The position numbers and the translations under genes are program-made. Shown here in pieces: positions 1 through 15,500 of a stretch of 64,000 nt of DNA; position 1 is the first letter of the stretch; every line of letters starts with the position of its first letter. Below the pieces are notes generated by a model. It was not told the origin of the DNA. It worked only from the letters and a program-made list of their open reading frames with translations, and searched no databases. Source of the DNA: Numida meleagris (Eukaryota > Chordata > Aves > Galliformes > Numididae); assembly GCF_002078875.1 (NCBI RefSeq), contig NC_034410.1, positions 38,530,145 to 38,594,144 on the forward strand, in the 5' to 3' direction.

Positions 1-3000
1 TTTGTAATATAAAATTATTATGATAGCTACAGAGAAACACATTCCAGAACTCTAGCATACTAAAACTGTCTGTATAAACAAAGTTTCTAGGATTTGATTT
101 CTCAGAATAAATATACATAATAATGACAATGTTAGGGCCCCTAGTTCGACCTCTAGTCTTTCGTTCTCCAAGATACTTCAGTATTACTAAATGTGTTGCA
201 TTTCAATAATAAATTTGCTCTCTACCTTCTTCTCTATTACAGTTTTATTTGAAAGAAAAACAAAACACTATTAAAAAATCATCATTTATTCAATATTAAC
301 ATCAGTTCAGCAAAGCTCTGCTCAAATCTTCGAGCACAGGATATGGCTTTCTTTGTTTAAGCTTCTAAAGTAGGTCATATAGAAACTTATTAGAATCTAT
401 ATCACACGCCCAAAACCCTGTTTAAGCCCTAAGCTCTGCAAAGTGTAACACAAACCAAAGATAGAAGGTTGTAGCTGGAAATAAAATGCCAAACATAATC
501 TTCATAATTTGCCAAGAAAACTGTAGATAAAAATAAAGCTTGGAGGTTAACTCTAATACTTGGCTGTAGGAAAGCTTACTTTGCTGAGGACTAGAGTTTA
601 GAATAACTCCCCGAAGAACTCTGGCACTGCTCAGAGCCGACTGCAAGGACTTATGTTATTTAGAAAACAATTCCTTTCAGAGCCAGAATGATTAGCTTTG
701 CAGAACATATCTGGCTTTCCCTCTTTTCAGTTTTTAGCTCATGTAAAATTATTTTGCCAATAGTATTTTTGGAGAAGTCCCATAGTGTGAATGAAGAGAG
801 CTCTATCAAAAGACAGCTTTGTGACAGGGATGATAAATTCCATCCGTGTCTCAGAGCAAGAACAACAGTGATCAAACACTTCTGGCTGCTACATAACCAG
901 AGGGAAAAGATTTTTCCTTCTAAAAAGCTACACCCAAAATACCTCAAGTAGCTTATTATATCACTGCCCTCTCAAAATGTCGAGGCCAGGGACAAGTTGC
1001 AATCCTGCTGCTTATTGCTACAACCGGGTTTTGAGTTCTGCTGTATATGGGAGTATGCTCAACAATTTATTTCCACCACTGAAGTACTCTGTTCAGAACT
1101 AGTCCCAGAAAACAAGATCATACCAGCTGTTTGCAGAGCTTATAACAAAATGCTCATAAGTAGCGAGACTCCTTGCCTTGCAGCTATTACTTCTCACCGA
1201 GCCTCTGAAGGCTGTTGTGTAGTCCCCTGGTTGCGTAGTTTTCTCTGAATCTGGCCTGCTGCAATCCTGCTCCCCTCTGCATGCTATCATCTCCCTCTTT
1301 TGTGCTAGCACTGCTGCTTCTGTGGTTACACAGTGAACTAGCTTAGGGAGTTAAGGCAGTTGAAAATCAGCCTAAATGTTGATAGGCTTGGAACTCGCAC
1401 CCCCAGTACATCAGCTGATGCAGAAATACACCATTAGTCTCATCTCCAGTTCAACCATCACATCAGACTCTTCTGTCCCCCTATTAAATCTTCAGACAGG
1501 AATCTTGTGCTCTCCCCTTGCAGCTTCTCACATTTAACATAAGCTTTCCATCAGCATTCCCATAGCTATCTTCTTCTTCTTCCAATCTCCCTGCAATTAA
1601 CATGGGTGAAACTGTTGACCTGCCATGACGATTTTCTATAAACATGGATCAAAAACATCTCTTTGGTTTACTTATCCTGCCCATTTGCAAGACTTGTTTA
1701 TGTGACTGTACTCTCTGAAGCACAGGCTGTGTCTGTGCTAGATACTGTACAAGAACAGAACAAAGCTGGAGACGTGATGTAATAAAAATGACATATCCTA
1801 GATCCAATAAAGGGCAAAAGCAGTCATTCTCAGACGATGAGCTGTGCATATCAATAACAATACCCTCAGTGACCATACCTGTTGCTATTGCCAATACTTG
1901 TAGTGATTCATAGCAAAAAAAAAAAAAAAAAAAAAGAGTTGTGAAGTACAGAGCAGTTGCATTACTGCTGGGCTGGACATTGCTACATAAACAAGCCATT
2001 ATATATGCTCACTATGTCTGAATTTCCATTGTCTAGCCTGAAGGAGGCAAACATATGGATTGTCATGATGCTCAGCAAAGAGCAATAGGGCTGCATGATG
2101 AAAAGGCACTCTAGCCACTGCAGCTGCCAGTGCCTTCAGCAGCAGCAGCGTAACCCAAGCCAGCAGGCCTTGCTATACAAGAGATGTGTTGTGCTTTGCC
2201 TGTCATGCTGCCTGAGCACCACAGAGAGCAGCTCTTCCACACTCCTTACCCTAGGCGCAGCTTCTAAACCTGAGCTCACTTTAACCCTGGTCCTAACCAA
2301 GTCAGTCCACACGTCCCAGCTTTGGTGGCAGCTCTGCACATGCTACTGGCATGAGCCTCGCTGCCTTCCATGCCATTTCTGTTTCTACATGAATGTAGAA
2401 CTAACCCTAGAGATTCCTCAGGAACTCAGCTCTCAGGTTGGAAAGGAGGTGACTCAGCACTAACAGCATGGTTTTTTCGAGCAGTAAGGCTGGGGCAAGT
2501 CAAAGGCCGTTCCTTCTATCCTTGCTCCAGTCCTTAAGCAAGATGCATACTATAAATCTTTGCCAACCCAAATTACCTTTGTTAACAGGCCCCAGCACGA
2601 TTCTTGGTAACAAAGTCTAGACTGTGTTACTAAAATAAGACAGAAGAAACCAAGTACTCTCTGGAGATACTCTGACAGCAGGTTGCCAGCACCAGTACTA
2701 CAAGACCTGTCCTGGTAAGAACAATCCCCAGCAACTGACTCACGGTTGTTCTTGAGGCAGCCACTTATTTGAGCTCGATCACCCAGGAATCCCAGCCACC
2801 AGAGCCTTCACTCTATCCTGCAGCACCCATTTCCTACCTTTCTTGCCATGCAAAAGCTCCAGTTTGATGTCGACCTGCTGCCTGGGAAAGGACTCTTGGA
2901 TTTCTTAGGCCTTTCAGCCTGTGCTGCCTCTTACAGCCCACCACAGGAAACATCTATGTAGTCTCTGCAGCATGGAGAGCAAAGCTGGGCTCTGCTGGGA

Positions 3001-3387
3001 AAGAAAGCTAAGCAAAGACACAGCAAGTGCCTGACTAACATGCTGCTCAGGCTGCTCTTCTCTGGAGCAGAGTGGGACTCAACAAGGTGGTGATGCTCTG
3101 CCAGCACCGACACTTGTGCTTCATGGGGCCAAGGAGGAGGCATGTCAGCAGTGCCCACTGAGGCGGACTTAGGGGTTGTCCTTGACTGCAAATATATACC
3201 GCAAGGAGGATATAGACTTCATGTACAACAGAAGAAGCAGTGTTCTTACTTTGAACCCAGACTTTGAAAGGGACACAGGAAAAGGGTTCAAGTGACTATA
3301 TGGCACATGCATTTCTCACTAAGTCTGAAGTCTACATTCCCACTCCTTTTAAAGGCATCTGGTATATCCAGGTGGCTAGGGAATAAA
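1..3387. other. Intergenic, no gene seen
   Basis: Mixed AT-rich to moderate sequence. Short open frames on both strands lack family similarity and codon structure. Apart from the poly(A) tract nothing was recognised. Confidence 0.7.
1915..1935 (+). repeat. Poly(A) tract, 21 bases
   Basis: A run of 21 A. No recognisable retrocopy precedes it. Confidence 0.95.
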
Positions 3388-3578
3388 TGGTGGTGAGGCC
3401 CTGGCACAGGCTGTCCAGAGAAGCTGTGGGCGCCCCATTCCTGGAAGAATTCAAGACCAGGTTGGATGGAGCCCTGAGCAGCTTGATCTAGTGGGTGGCG
3501 ACATTGCCCATGGCAGGGCGTTGGAGCTCAATGATCTTCAAGATCCTTTTCACCCTAAGCCATTCTATGATTCTGTGA
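3388..3578 (+). mobile_element. CR1 LINE 3' end, plus strand
   Basis: The order GGTGAGGCCCTGGCACAGG, then GTTGGATGGAGCCCTGAGCA, and the terminal CATTCTATGATTCTGTGA match the CR1 3' end. This is the only CR1 in the window on the plus strand. Confidence 0.88.
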
Positions 3579-6500
3579 AATAATCTGAACTTTAAAGACC
3601 AACCTCATCTGAAGGTGGTCCCAACAGAGCAGACTATAGCAATGGACCAAGTAGTTGCAGTGAGAAGCACACCTGGAGGCTAGGCGAGCACTGAAAGTGA
3701 CCTGACACTGTGCCATATCACGTGACAGCCTGTCAGCCCATCTGCAGGGTGCACCGCTGCAAGCGGCTTCAGCTAACACCTACCATTCCCAGCTTGGGTA
3801 AGCACAGACCACACAAACCACCAGTTCCCATAGTCCAGCAGAGAGGCTCTGGTAACGCAGCTTGGCATGTGCCCACACCCAAGCACATTTCTCACTCAGT
3901 GGGTTTTGACAAGGTACTGACTGGACAGCATTCAGACATCTTGCAGAATGTAAGATAAAGTTTTCCAGACACTTGCAAAAACAGTGGCTGCTCAGCCCAT
4001 GGATAACTCAGCGCTCATAGGACCACGTAACTGCCCTCCTTATCTGTCTGTACTGTGCTTAAATCAAACTGACTGATACAGAGGTAGTTAATATCTGGAA
4101 ATATTCTTTCATTTTTATAAATACGTATATTTTAAGATAATATGTAAGCATTTATAGGTTTTGAAATTTGTTATTATTAATGCAGTCTCTTTTTTACTTG
4201 TTACTATCAGCCTTTTTTGTTACTAAAACAATATGTGTTCAAATAAATCAAAATGTCACAGGTCAAATTAGCATCTTTTCTCCATATCTACATGGACTTC
4301 AACAAATATTTGAGCTGGTGCACAAACATCAGCATATTATAATGCCATTCCACATAGTTTAAATTATCTTTCCCAGCCTCACCCAGTTTTACAGTGCTGA
4401 ATGCGTTCTTGCAACTACAAAGGCTGTTTAAGCATTACCAATTAATATCCTGACCTTCTGTCCCTTCCACCCATTGCTACATTTCCCAGTATATGTGCAA
4501 AGTATAGTAAGATCACGTACAACAGGAATATAAAATCCCGGCCTATCGGAGGCCTGTCAAGCTGCCAAATTAACATCCTGTGCCTGTTCAGATAGCAATT
4601 AAATCTGTCCTTGCTCCTATTAAACACATGGCTCTGGGAGCCAAGGAAGGCTGAAAAGACAAAGCTCTTGCAGTTATAACTGACACTGTAATAATAGCAG
4701 TACAAGCATACCAGTCTTACGACTTGTTTTTTAAGAACATCTGCACTTCTAAAGCTGTGAAAATCCTTTCCTTTCTCCTTCAGTGCTCAGAAAAAAAGGC
4801 TCCAGAAAGCCATCCAACACCAGTGAAGCTCTCCCTGTCTTTGTGTTCTGGGGCAAAGTCGCATGCAGCAAAGGAAGGCACGACTGGGTTCTGCCAGCCC
4901 ACCAGGAAAAGAATTCATTCTGAAACCCCTCAAACCCTTTTTATTTCTGGAACAAAATCTAGAATCACCACTTTCAATGGAAGGGCATGCTTCCCACCTG
5001 GGTGAAGCCCCTTCTTCCTCATATATTCACAGAAAATCAATGAAAATCAAGAGGTTTCCAGAATTTCAAGCTTCCAAGGCTTGATGATAACACAGTCTTT
5101 ATTGTACCACAGAGCTATCTCTTCCCAGTCTTAAGTTCTGATGCTACTCTTGATGAGACCTAGTCTTCTTCCCAGCAGTATGTCATTCTCACACAGATCC
5201 AAAAGCATCTGTCCTTAATTGTTCCTCCAGTGAAGGCTATCCTAAAACTAAAATATAACTGCACCTAAAATGGAAAGGTGACAAGGTGACAAAATTGAGA
5301 AGAAATGATGGGTTATTTTTAAATGCCAAGACATTTCTGGAATAGAAAAATAGTATTGCAATGAAAAAAACAGAAGCTTAACCTTGAGTACAGCATCTGC
5401 TGGACAAGCAGCACAGCAAAACGGTCCAATAGATCAGTAAAGGATGCTGGTAGGACACTCTTCACAATGCCTTGTGTATACGTAGTTTCTCATACCTATG
5501 ACATGTCATGAAAATTCCAAGCACAAACAGAATAGTCAAGCAGACAAATGTCATTAGTGTTTCTAACTTTCAGTGTCAGACCTGGCTTTAGCCTGGCTTT
5601 GGCCAAGACTAGTGACAAGCATAAAGAAGTTGAACAGTTGGCTTGAGTTTCTCCATTAAGGATTATCCTAAGCACTACAGCCTCTCTAGTTCTATTAGCA
5701 GAGATTGATGTGCATTCACTGTTTTGTGTTGGACCAAAGTTCTAGGCTTGGAACTGCCAACGCGAGCCTGTGTCATACAAACCCCTGCTGCCACACTGAA
5801 GCCAACTTGCTGTTTATTGACTACTGTGCGTATAATGTTTGCTTCTTACGTTATCTTATTGGAACAGCTTAGTAGAAATAGAAGTCATTTAACAACGCCT
5901 TATCAAAGCTTCAGGCCAGGTTTTATCTTCCTGCTGTTCTTGCAAAGGATATTGTTTGCGAAATATGAATCTGACCAACCACAGATTTCTTTTTGTTTAT
6001 TTCTACACCCATGAAAGCATTTACACTGAATTTCTTTTCCTGCAAGTAGTCAGTCAAGTTTAACCATTTGCCAACTTAATCAGTAAATATGTTTGTAACT
6101 GGGAAAATATACCTCCTCCTACCTCATGATTAAATGTAATCATAATTAAATGTAAATTTTAAAAAGTATAATTGTTTTTCTGCAATTGATTATTTATATG
6201 GCATCTGCACAGGCCAAGTACTGTACCTGTTGGTTATGCTACGTAATATGCATTTTAGATCTCACAAGCGCAAGGAACTACCATACATAAACTTAGCACT
6301 CTTTAAGAATCAGTACTGGATACATATTACATATTTTAATGAAGGAGAAAGATTAATAAATAGCAAGCTTGGACTTCACCTTTTCTCTAGGAAGTTGTCA
6401 CGGTTCTGGCCAGGTTCGATGACAGAAGCATGTGTTTGACAATACAGTAATGCTGTTTTCAGTGAGTGAAGGCTCACTAGGGTAGTAATAAAATCTATTA

Positions 6501-9500
6501 ATTACAGAAAGAGAGGGAGAAAAGAGGCTGAGGGCTTTCCATAAAATACTTCGATTCTTGCTTTGATTTGATTTAGCTTTGTGTTTAGCTGTTGCCTAAG
6601 GAAAGCTCTCTGATCGAACATATCACATCCACTGTTAGATGCAGTAAACACATGTAATGTTAGATATAGTACATCCAATGCTTTGTGTCAAACATTGTTA
6701 GTTTACCAGAAAGTTACATCAAATCCCTAACTGGTTTGAGGGGTGGAAGCACAAGTTATTATTTCCCTAGAGATAGAACAATCCAAATAAAATATTGTTT
6801 CTGCTCCTTGGACCAGAAAGGGAAAGGCTAATTTTGCAGAAGCAGAGCCTCATAGCAGTTGGCTTTTTTGAGCAGATAGAAATGGCTTGAAGAATTGTCA
6901 GCCTTATGCCTTAATTGAGGACTGTAAAAAGATCACAAGGATATCACCTAAATACATAAGAACAAAAAGGTTTGGTTTTTGTCATGAGTAAATTTCTGAT
7001 ATTTCTAAGTTTCTTTAGTACCACTAAAGGGAAATGAGCTAACTTCAGTGTTGCTGTAGAAAATTCCATTCATGAGAATTAGATTGACAGTCTCTGTATC
7101 TCACACTATCCACAAAAGAATGCCCCATGCACATATTAGCTCATGTACCATTATGAATTGTATCTGCTTACAGCAGCACAGAGAGCTGTGGAGGCCATTT
7201 GATGTAAATGCTGCAGTCGTTTAAGTCAGTGAAGCTTCAATGACTTCAGTGCATGTATTTCAGATTTACATAAGCACAAATAAGCAAAATCAAAACTGGA
7301 AACTGCACTTAACAAAGTTTTCTCACAGTCCTACTTGCAGAAAGAATCATTTGGTCTTTCCCTTTAAATATATTTGATTAAAACACTCTTCCTCCCTCCA
7401 GCAGACACACACATAGGTATTGTCAGAATGCTTTTCTGACGCACTTCTCCTCTTTAGGAAAGAAAAAAGATGCAGTTCTGTGTCAAAAACCTGGTACAGG
7501 GTATCACTGTTGGCATAAACAGAGCTATTTCGGGTTGGCAGAACTTCAGCAGAATCCCTCTGCAGCCAGCTGCACTCAGTGCAGATGCTTTCACTATGTC
7601 ACGTATTTATGATCCCACAGGAAAACAAAGCCAAATAATAATAATAAAAAACTTACTCCAGTGATACTTTTAAAATAAGTGAGAGCAGGTAAAAATGTGC
7701 TTCACTTACAGCAGTGCCAGAAACACCTCACACAAGTATACGTGGCATCCACTCCTATTCCAGCCTGCTGGTGAGCTTCCACCTGCATGCCTGTCAGCCA
7801 AGCAGAACTCCTCATAAACATATTGTTATCATTGTTAGTGGCATTTTACCCCATCTCTTTCAAGGTGCCTAATTCCTAAACCGAGGATTTGAGAAAGTTA
7901 TATCTTTGAAGATCCAAGCCTAAGCTTCACTGAATGTCAAATGATTCAGACCGAGTTGTTAAACATATATACATAGAGGATTTGAAGAAACATACCCAGA
8001 AATACATCTTTAACAAGTCACAATAGCAGATCTGCTATACACATCCCAAAATTTCCCGAAGCCAGTACCTGTATTAGTCACCCTTTCAAACAGTGGCACT
8101 TCCAAACAGCTTCCAGGTGGCAATTTATAATCAAGTGGCTCCTCGCTGGGAGCTGGTGAGATAATGGGAGATGTCTGGGGCTTCCCTAAGTGGACACAAT
8201 TTGCTGCATTCAAGTTGTGAGCCCAGGCCTTAGCAGACAAGTTCAGACAGCTAGCAGCTCAGCTAGCAATCACTCCTGCCCGGGAGAGACTGAGTAGTGG
8301 AGGAGGAAGCAGAAACCAGGTACCAAAACGATTAGTGTCGAAAAGTAAAGGCAGCTCCTGTCACAACACCCACGTATATCCTACGTGATAACCATGTGTA
8401 TCAGGTTAGCTGACTGTGGCTTCAAAATGCATTGAATCAATCCTAAATTTCACTGACCTGGGAAATAGCAACTAGGAATTTTTATTTATTTTTCCTTTTC
8501 CTAGGTTCATAGAGATTCTCATAGGATGCATGTTTCCACATGCACCGAGACAAGATCCTGGCCTGTAATCTGTGTTCCCGAGACTCAAGACAAGCGGTCA
8601 GCTGGCTTAACCACCTAACTGAGGATCCCTGGACATGATGGGGCCTTGCTCAGAGACACAGTGTCTAGCTGCATTTCAGCAAGCCCTTGCTGTTTTAGTT
8701 GCCAGAAGGGGCTCCAGATTGTTGGGCACAGTCATAGAGCACAGCTCTGGAAGGAGCTGTGGAAGGAGCTGTGATTTCAAAGGCAATTGTGGTTACACCG
8801 TTTACAAACAGGCATGGTCTCTTCTCAGTGGTAAATGTATTGAGGAGCAGTGTGCTCTGAAAACAAATCATTTATGAATGCATAGTCTTTTTATTAAGCC
8901 CAAATTCTGCAGCTCAGCTGACTACAGAAACCACCTAGCTCTGTGAGGTAGTTGGTTTTTTTTTGTTTGTTGTTCGGTTTGTTTTTAATAACATGTGAGA
9001 AGAATATGCAATTCCTCTAATCAAGTACCCTTTCACCCACTGACAACAGCTACAGTCAAGATAGCTGGTCCAGAAGCAAAATGAAGAAAAAGGAAACGAT
9101 TGCCCCTCCCTTTTCACAAGCACATTTTTCATTTTTTCCAGTATCTGGCATTTAACAATGTTTTGATTAAACAGCTCTCTGTACCAACAACTGATAAACT
9201 GCCAGTTATAATGGAAAACTGCAACTGTGAAGGAAGTGCCCACAGACAAGAAAATTACTGCAGACATTACTTATTCACATCAGTCACTTCTGATTTTTCA
9301 AGAATAAAATAAAAGTGTATCTGCTTTGCAAATTACTTAGTACCTGTGACGTTTAGAATTATTCAAAGGTGCAGTGTAGAATCCTTCAGATGCCCCTGGT
9401 TAGAAATGACTGCTACAGTGCAGCCTGCATGGCAAGTAATAATGGAATAAATCAAAACAAGTCACACACAGACAGCGTAAAGCAATGCTGCAAAAATAGC

Positions 9501-12500
9501 AAAAAGAAGAAACCACAAAGCTCTTTGTTTAGCAGATAGACAAATCAGTTTCATTGTCCTCAGTAAAAAGATCATGCACTGTAACTCTTAGAAAGCTGAT
9601 GACATAAATAATCCAAGACAACTGAAACCAGCATGTTGTATCTGACCATTTTTGTTGAAGGATTTTGACTTTCCGAGCCTTCTTCACAAGAACTGGCCAC
9701 AGAAAACAAGCTAAATGTTCTTTTTAGTTGGTCAGATACAGATATTTTAACCAAGCTGTAACTGGATCTCTTTGGAAAGACAAAGAACAAGGAAGAGAAA
9801 GATACTACTTTTTGCACTTCATCTTGACAAGGAGAGAAACGGAATAAATGAGGCTTCATATAGCTAAGCAGATTCTGTAACTAAGCAAAAAATGTTCAAA
9901 AATAAGTGGCCTTGAGTTGGAGACCCGATCCATCCAAATCTTGTCTCTCAGTGGTTCCTACTCAGGTCTGAACATTCTTAAAGAAGAGTTATAGGACTGA
10001 GCTTCACACCTACCCCAGGAAAAGCAGGAGATAGAAGATGGAAGCAGAACAATTCCATACGTAGTTGTATACATTGTCATTCTCACTCAGGCTGAGACAG
10101 ACAGTACATTTTAGCAAAAATAAACTGAAATATCAGCACAGCCAGAGCTTAACTGCTCTCAAAACATGACAGCTGGTCAGAGCTATCTTACATCATACAG
10201 AACACAAGTAGGAGCCAGTCTGTTTCTTGTGAACTGGCCCCAGAACCTCAGGTCCACAACGGGCACCAGTAGCGCTGCCTTCTCACGGATCCTTACAACC
10301 AGGCTACACTGAAGACATTACCTCTGTTTTCAAAGCAAATAAACTCTCTAAGACACCACTGTGTTCTGAGACATCAACATTTTACTATGCACAGATACAG
10401 ATACCGTCATCTTCCATTCTTTGGTCTTTGCCCCACTGTCAGAATAACTTTCTTAACAAAATGCTTCCTCCGCGACACCCCCCACTTTTTAAGTCTTCTA
10501 CTGTCTCTTCTTTCTTACTCATGATACTGTTTCTTCTTGTTCTGGTCTCTGAGCGCTCCCACAGTTCCTCAGCCTTTCTAGCAGGGCAGCACATGGTTGT
10601 TTTTCTACCTGTACTCAGTAACAGCCCTTCACAGTGACACAGTAGGCCACTAACGTGTTTAGCAGACACTCTTAAATCACCTACGGTCAGACAGAATATA
10701 ACCAGTAAAGCAGACAGACAGGAGGCAAGGAAAGAAAGAGAATAGATGAGGGGTTTCACTTGAGCCTGGCAAAGTTTGCCTTCCAGCATTCTAGGACCAT
10801 GTTGAAGCTATTTCAGAGCCATTAGTAATTATCTGTGAGAACTTGTGAAGGAAAAATGAGGCTTTTCATAAATAGCAAAGGGTGAATGCAGCGTTGATCT
10901 GTAAAACTAGAGAGAAAGGAGGATCCTAGAAATGACAGCACTGAACCTAACACTTCAGTTCTTGGAAAGGCACCAGAACAAATCAGTCAGCCCTTATGTA
11001 ACCACCTTGAAGATAAGGACACGTCAGCGGGGATTTGCCATTAACAAGTTACTTCAGTCCAAGATATTTCCTTTAAGGCAAGAAACAAGCCTAAAGCCCA
11101 GCAGAGATGTTCTCCACCGCCACTTTGTAAGGCTTTCACACTGCAACACAGAACATTCCCACAGGCAAGCCAGGGCAGCATTGGGAAGCAGATGCAAAGC
11201 AACATGCAAAAAAACATATCCACAATGATGAATTATCAATGAGAAATTGTCAAACTGGAAAGTATGTCAACCTGTGAGACACAGGGCACCGCTTTAGGGG
11301 CCCAACTAGTCAATATGTGTATTTGTGAGTGAGATGTGGGAAGAGACTACAGTTGCAAGCAGGGTCAAACTGGAGGGAGCTCTGAGTGCTCTGGAAAATT
11401 ACAGTTGAAAGCAACTGGGGCAGCAGTGAGTAACTGCTCTGGGTTGCTTCCAGCTGTGTTCCTTATGACTGTATTTTTGTTCATATTTAGCCCTTATGCA
11501 AATCATAAGCTTTAATCCCCTAATGAGACACTTCTTAGAGCCTCTCCTTATCTGCGTTGTGCTTTTATTCGATTAATTTTAACCAAATCCAGATAACTGT
11601 GTGCCTCCTTTCAGGCTCTCACAACTTGCTGCTTGATTGTGAGCTCTTTGGTAGCAGAGGGCTGCCTTTTTCTCTACTTGCACATTATCCTGTACAATAA
11701 TTCCCAACCTTTTGCTGTGGATTCTAGTTTACATGTTACAAATGGATTAAAAGAAAGGAAAAAAAGTCAACATAAAACAGCAGATTGCTCTTTCCAATTT
11801 TAAAGCATTCTAAATATTTTAAAACAGAGCAGGAATTCGGTTTAAATTTGCATTCACTTTTATGTTGCTCTCTTTTCATGAGATACCTAAGGCAAGAGTA
11901 TTCAGCACTGGTATGCAGTAATAGCACACGTACTGAGGGCTGACACGTGGAAAATGAAGCAAAGTCTGTGTAAAATGAAATCATTCCATACAAGGAGAGC
12001 AGGGCCTACGGGATGGAATTACCAGCCCTAAATGGCGCAGCAGCCAGCTTCTGCTGCGTCTGATCCTGCAAACATTGAACACACATGCTCAGCTTGACTA
12101 TGAATAGCCCTATTGAGTTGAACAGAATTATTTACAGTAGTAAAGTTAAGTACGTGCACAAGCACTCACAGATTTGGGGCTTAGCACTGGGCAAAAGCAA
12201 AAAGAGGAAGACAGCCATTTCCTGTGCTGCGGAGCAGTTTCAGTCCAGCAGATCTGCTCAGACCTGCTGCCCATGCCTGCAGCTCTCCTCTCCACAGACA
12301 CCGCTCTCAGGCCTTCCTGGCAAGCAGATGTGGGGAGCTCCCCCAGGTTATAGGCACTACTGCTTCTGCCTCACCACCTACACAACCTCTGTAGCGCTTC
12401 AGTGTTTAAGATTGCCATTGAGAGCAATCAAATTTGGCACCTGTGGCCTTTTCACTCAGTTCAGAGGAACTGAATCCCACACAGCATTTTCATTGACAGT

Positions 12501-15500
12501 GGAAGCATACAAGCCAAGAATAAAATCACACAGGCTTTTACAGTCTGTCCTCGCCCTCACCACACTGGTATTTTCCAAGCTGCCAGCCAAGCGAATACAT
12601 ACGTCCACAGCACTGAAAGGGCCAGCCTCTGGACTGCAAAGCCTCTCCTCTTTGCTGCCTCTGCTAAAAGTCATTCAGATCCACTTTTGGTTTGCTTAAT
12701 GGTTTTTAATGATTTTTTAAGGAATAATGCCATTCACTGGATCCTATAAGGTACCTAAAGCCAACAACAACAAAAAAATGAATTATCTACAGTGAATTTA
12801 AAGTAGGCCTTAATTTTGTGTGCTGTAACATGTTATTATTTAACCAATGGAATGGAGAAGGGATGACCATACGGTCAAATCACAGGATTGACACTTAGGA
12901 GATGTGGCCTTTATCAGGCTGCTATGAATCTGTTCTATGATTCCAAGCACGTTATTCAAATTCTTTGGCTGAATTTCCATCAGTGATTCATGATACCGAT
13001 ATCCAACTAAAAAGCCTTTGCTTACAGACACTTGCTCTGCATTCTGGAAACCTAGCAGATTTCTTTTTAAATACATCATGAGCTGCTGACCCAGTAACTG
13101 ACATTTTCAAAAGGAAGTGAAGGAAAATAAACCCTTAGAAGTCATAGGCTTCGAGTTGAAAACTGGACCTGAAATTCAAGACCTAAGGCTCAATTCCTCA
13201 ATGAAAATGTCCAGCAGGAGGGTGTTCTGGACATGGTATGTTATTGCTTTAACCTTCCACTCTGGAGCTTCCTTGTTCCAAACACCAAGTCTACATACCA
13301 CCCCCTTGAGGGTTAACATAAAGGCTTTGTACTTATGTAACTACTGGAACTGAAATAGCCCCACCAGCAAACCGTTTCACAGCAGAACACCGTTGACTTT
13401 GGCATGGGAAAATAATATCAGTCACAACCTTCAGACTGATACTTCTGCACTGCATAGAAGGAAGTGGTACACACTGCTCTGATGATACTCTCGACCACAT
13501 CGGTTACTCTGAAGAAGAGGCAGAGCAGAGCAGGAGGCACGGGCCAAGAGGCTCTTATCCAGGCTTGCCCTCCACTCTGCACAGCAAGGCAGCAGGACAC
13601 AGTAGGCGGAGCTGTGATTACGGCAGCAGCATTTTGGGGACACTGTCACTGCCACTCCCTCCTCTGAGAGCTGCAGGGCACCGGTGCAGAACTGACTGCA
13701 AAGGCCGTGGCACAACAAAGGTAACATGACCTGGAATGATGTATGGTATATTTACAGTTAATCCCTCCTGGCATAGCTATACTCTGTTCAGACATCACTG
13801 GTAGAAGTTCACATTTGCATCTAGAGCTCATGGTGCTGACAAGGGCTAGAGTAAGCTGCATGAGCTAAAACACAGCTCTGCTGCCATGAACGGTGGCCAT
13901 AGTGGACACTGTGCTGAAGAAACCCATTGGCACAGTAACATGGGTACCACCTCCTCCAGAGACAGAGCCTGTACCTGTGACACAGAGACAAGCTATTGTT
14001 AAGCTACCTGGTCCTCACTTCCTGCTGCTTTTTCCACCTAAGGAAATTCAGAGGAGTTAGTCATTACAGAACCAATTAATTGTTTTTTCACCAGTGGTTT
14101 TGCCTGTAGTAAAAGCTGATGCCTTCAAAATGTTCCATGATTTTTACCTTGATGAAAAAAAAAATGCTGGGAAATATTCACTGTTTGTATTTTATCTCAT
14201 ACTTGTCTGATTACATTTGCAGAGGGATGACCAGCTCTGGTCACAGGACCAATGGTAAATAATCTTTCATCAGAATTATTCTGCACTAAAAATGGGTTTA
14301 ATTTTAGCGCCCTTCATCCTTAGTAAGCAAATAGTAAGAAATCTTATGTGAACAGGCACATATATATCCTTATTATATCCTGTCAGTGCACTGGTAAGAT
14401 TAGACTGTCATATGACTACAGTGCTATTTGTGTTGCGGGTTTCATTTGAACTGAACACAGTTCAGTTATTTGAATTTCTAAATATTTGATGAGTGAGAGA
14501 ATTTCAGAGAGAATATACTGATGGGGCTATTTAAGCAGGTGGATGCATAGAAACTGTGGAATAGTACTGAAGTAAGAATAGAGATAAGGATATGTAAACA
14601 GATTTTTTGTCTTCACTCCACAGATCACTCCAGTTGGCTTTAGGCAAGTGGAAGCCACCACATCTGTGTGCTACTGAAGATGAAGAAAGTTGGTTCTATC
14701 TTCTGATTCTTGGCATGACTACATCGAGCTAAATCAATCTGAAAAATATAACCGGAGAATTTTCCTGAACTTTCTGGCTACAGTTAGCAGGGTTCTTAGA
14801 CCACAAGCTCACCAAAATGAACTATGTCTGCCATGGCACATATTTCTGGCTGTGGATTTCCTTCTAGCCAGTGCCAAGGCATTTGCACCACTCAGCATGG
14901 TGGACTTGTTTCAGCTGCTGAGATCAACAGCTCTCAGTACAGGAAGCAGTAGGAGTCAGAGGCTGCCCGAAGGAACAGAGGTTGTAATGGCAGTGGCTTG
15001 TTACCCTGGGAATGGGACTGTCTGCTTTGCTGAGCAGAGGCAGCCCCAGGGGTTGGTAGGTGAAATAACCTCTGAATTGGTCTCCCAGTTCAGAATGACA
15101 GGGACTGCATTGCCAAGAAAGCTGATGATAAGAAACAGAAACTTCAAAATGACCACACACAGCAGTCTGAAGTCCTGGAGCTGTTGAGAAAGTCTCTAGT
15201 CCACCACCAGTGCAGAGCAGAAGTGCCACATAAGCAGGAACGCAAGCTAACCTTGCAGTAAAGATAACTTGTGTATTTCCTGGTATCTAGTATTTGTGCA
15301 GAATATTCATGTGGTTTCTTCACTGCAGTGTCACCTGTCTAAGGTTTCAGCCACAACAGTTTCGAACAGCAGAAATGTTTTTCCTGGCCTCAAAAAGTTT
15401 GCCTTGCCCAGATAGCAATCCCCTCACACGTTTGTCTAGAGGTCTTCAAGTGTCTGGCCCAAGGAAACAAATGAGAAATGAAATTTAAAAAGTGAAAAAT

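Noticed and set aside
1915..1935. Poly(A) tract as the tail of a retrocopied gene
   Set aside because: No exon-like sequence precedes it and no target duplication was seen; bird CR1 does not usually generate poly(A) retrocopies.
6396..6560. TGTCACGGTT sequence resembling an avian LTR start, and a similar one near 45887
   Set aside because: Similarity stops after the first bases; no matching end, target duplication or internal LTR blocks were found.
12085..12699. Longest open frame outside EOMES (204 codons, plus)
   Set aside because: No domain, repeat or family resemblance; composition looks like translated intergenic DNA; no splice or promoter support.
14690..15187. 165-codon open frame, plus
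   Set aside because: Overlapped by a comparable frame on the other strand and carries no recognisable motif.
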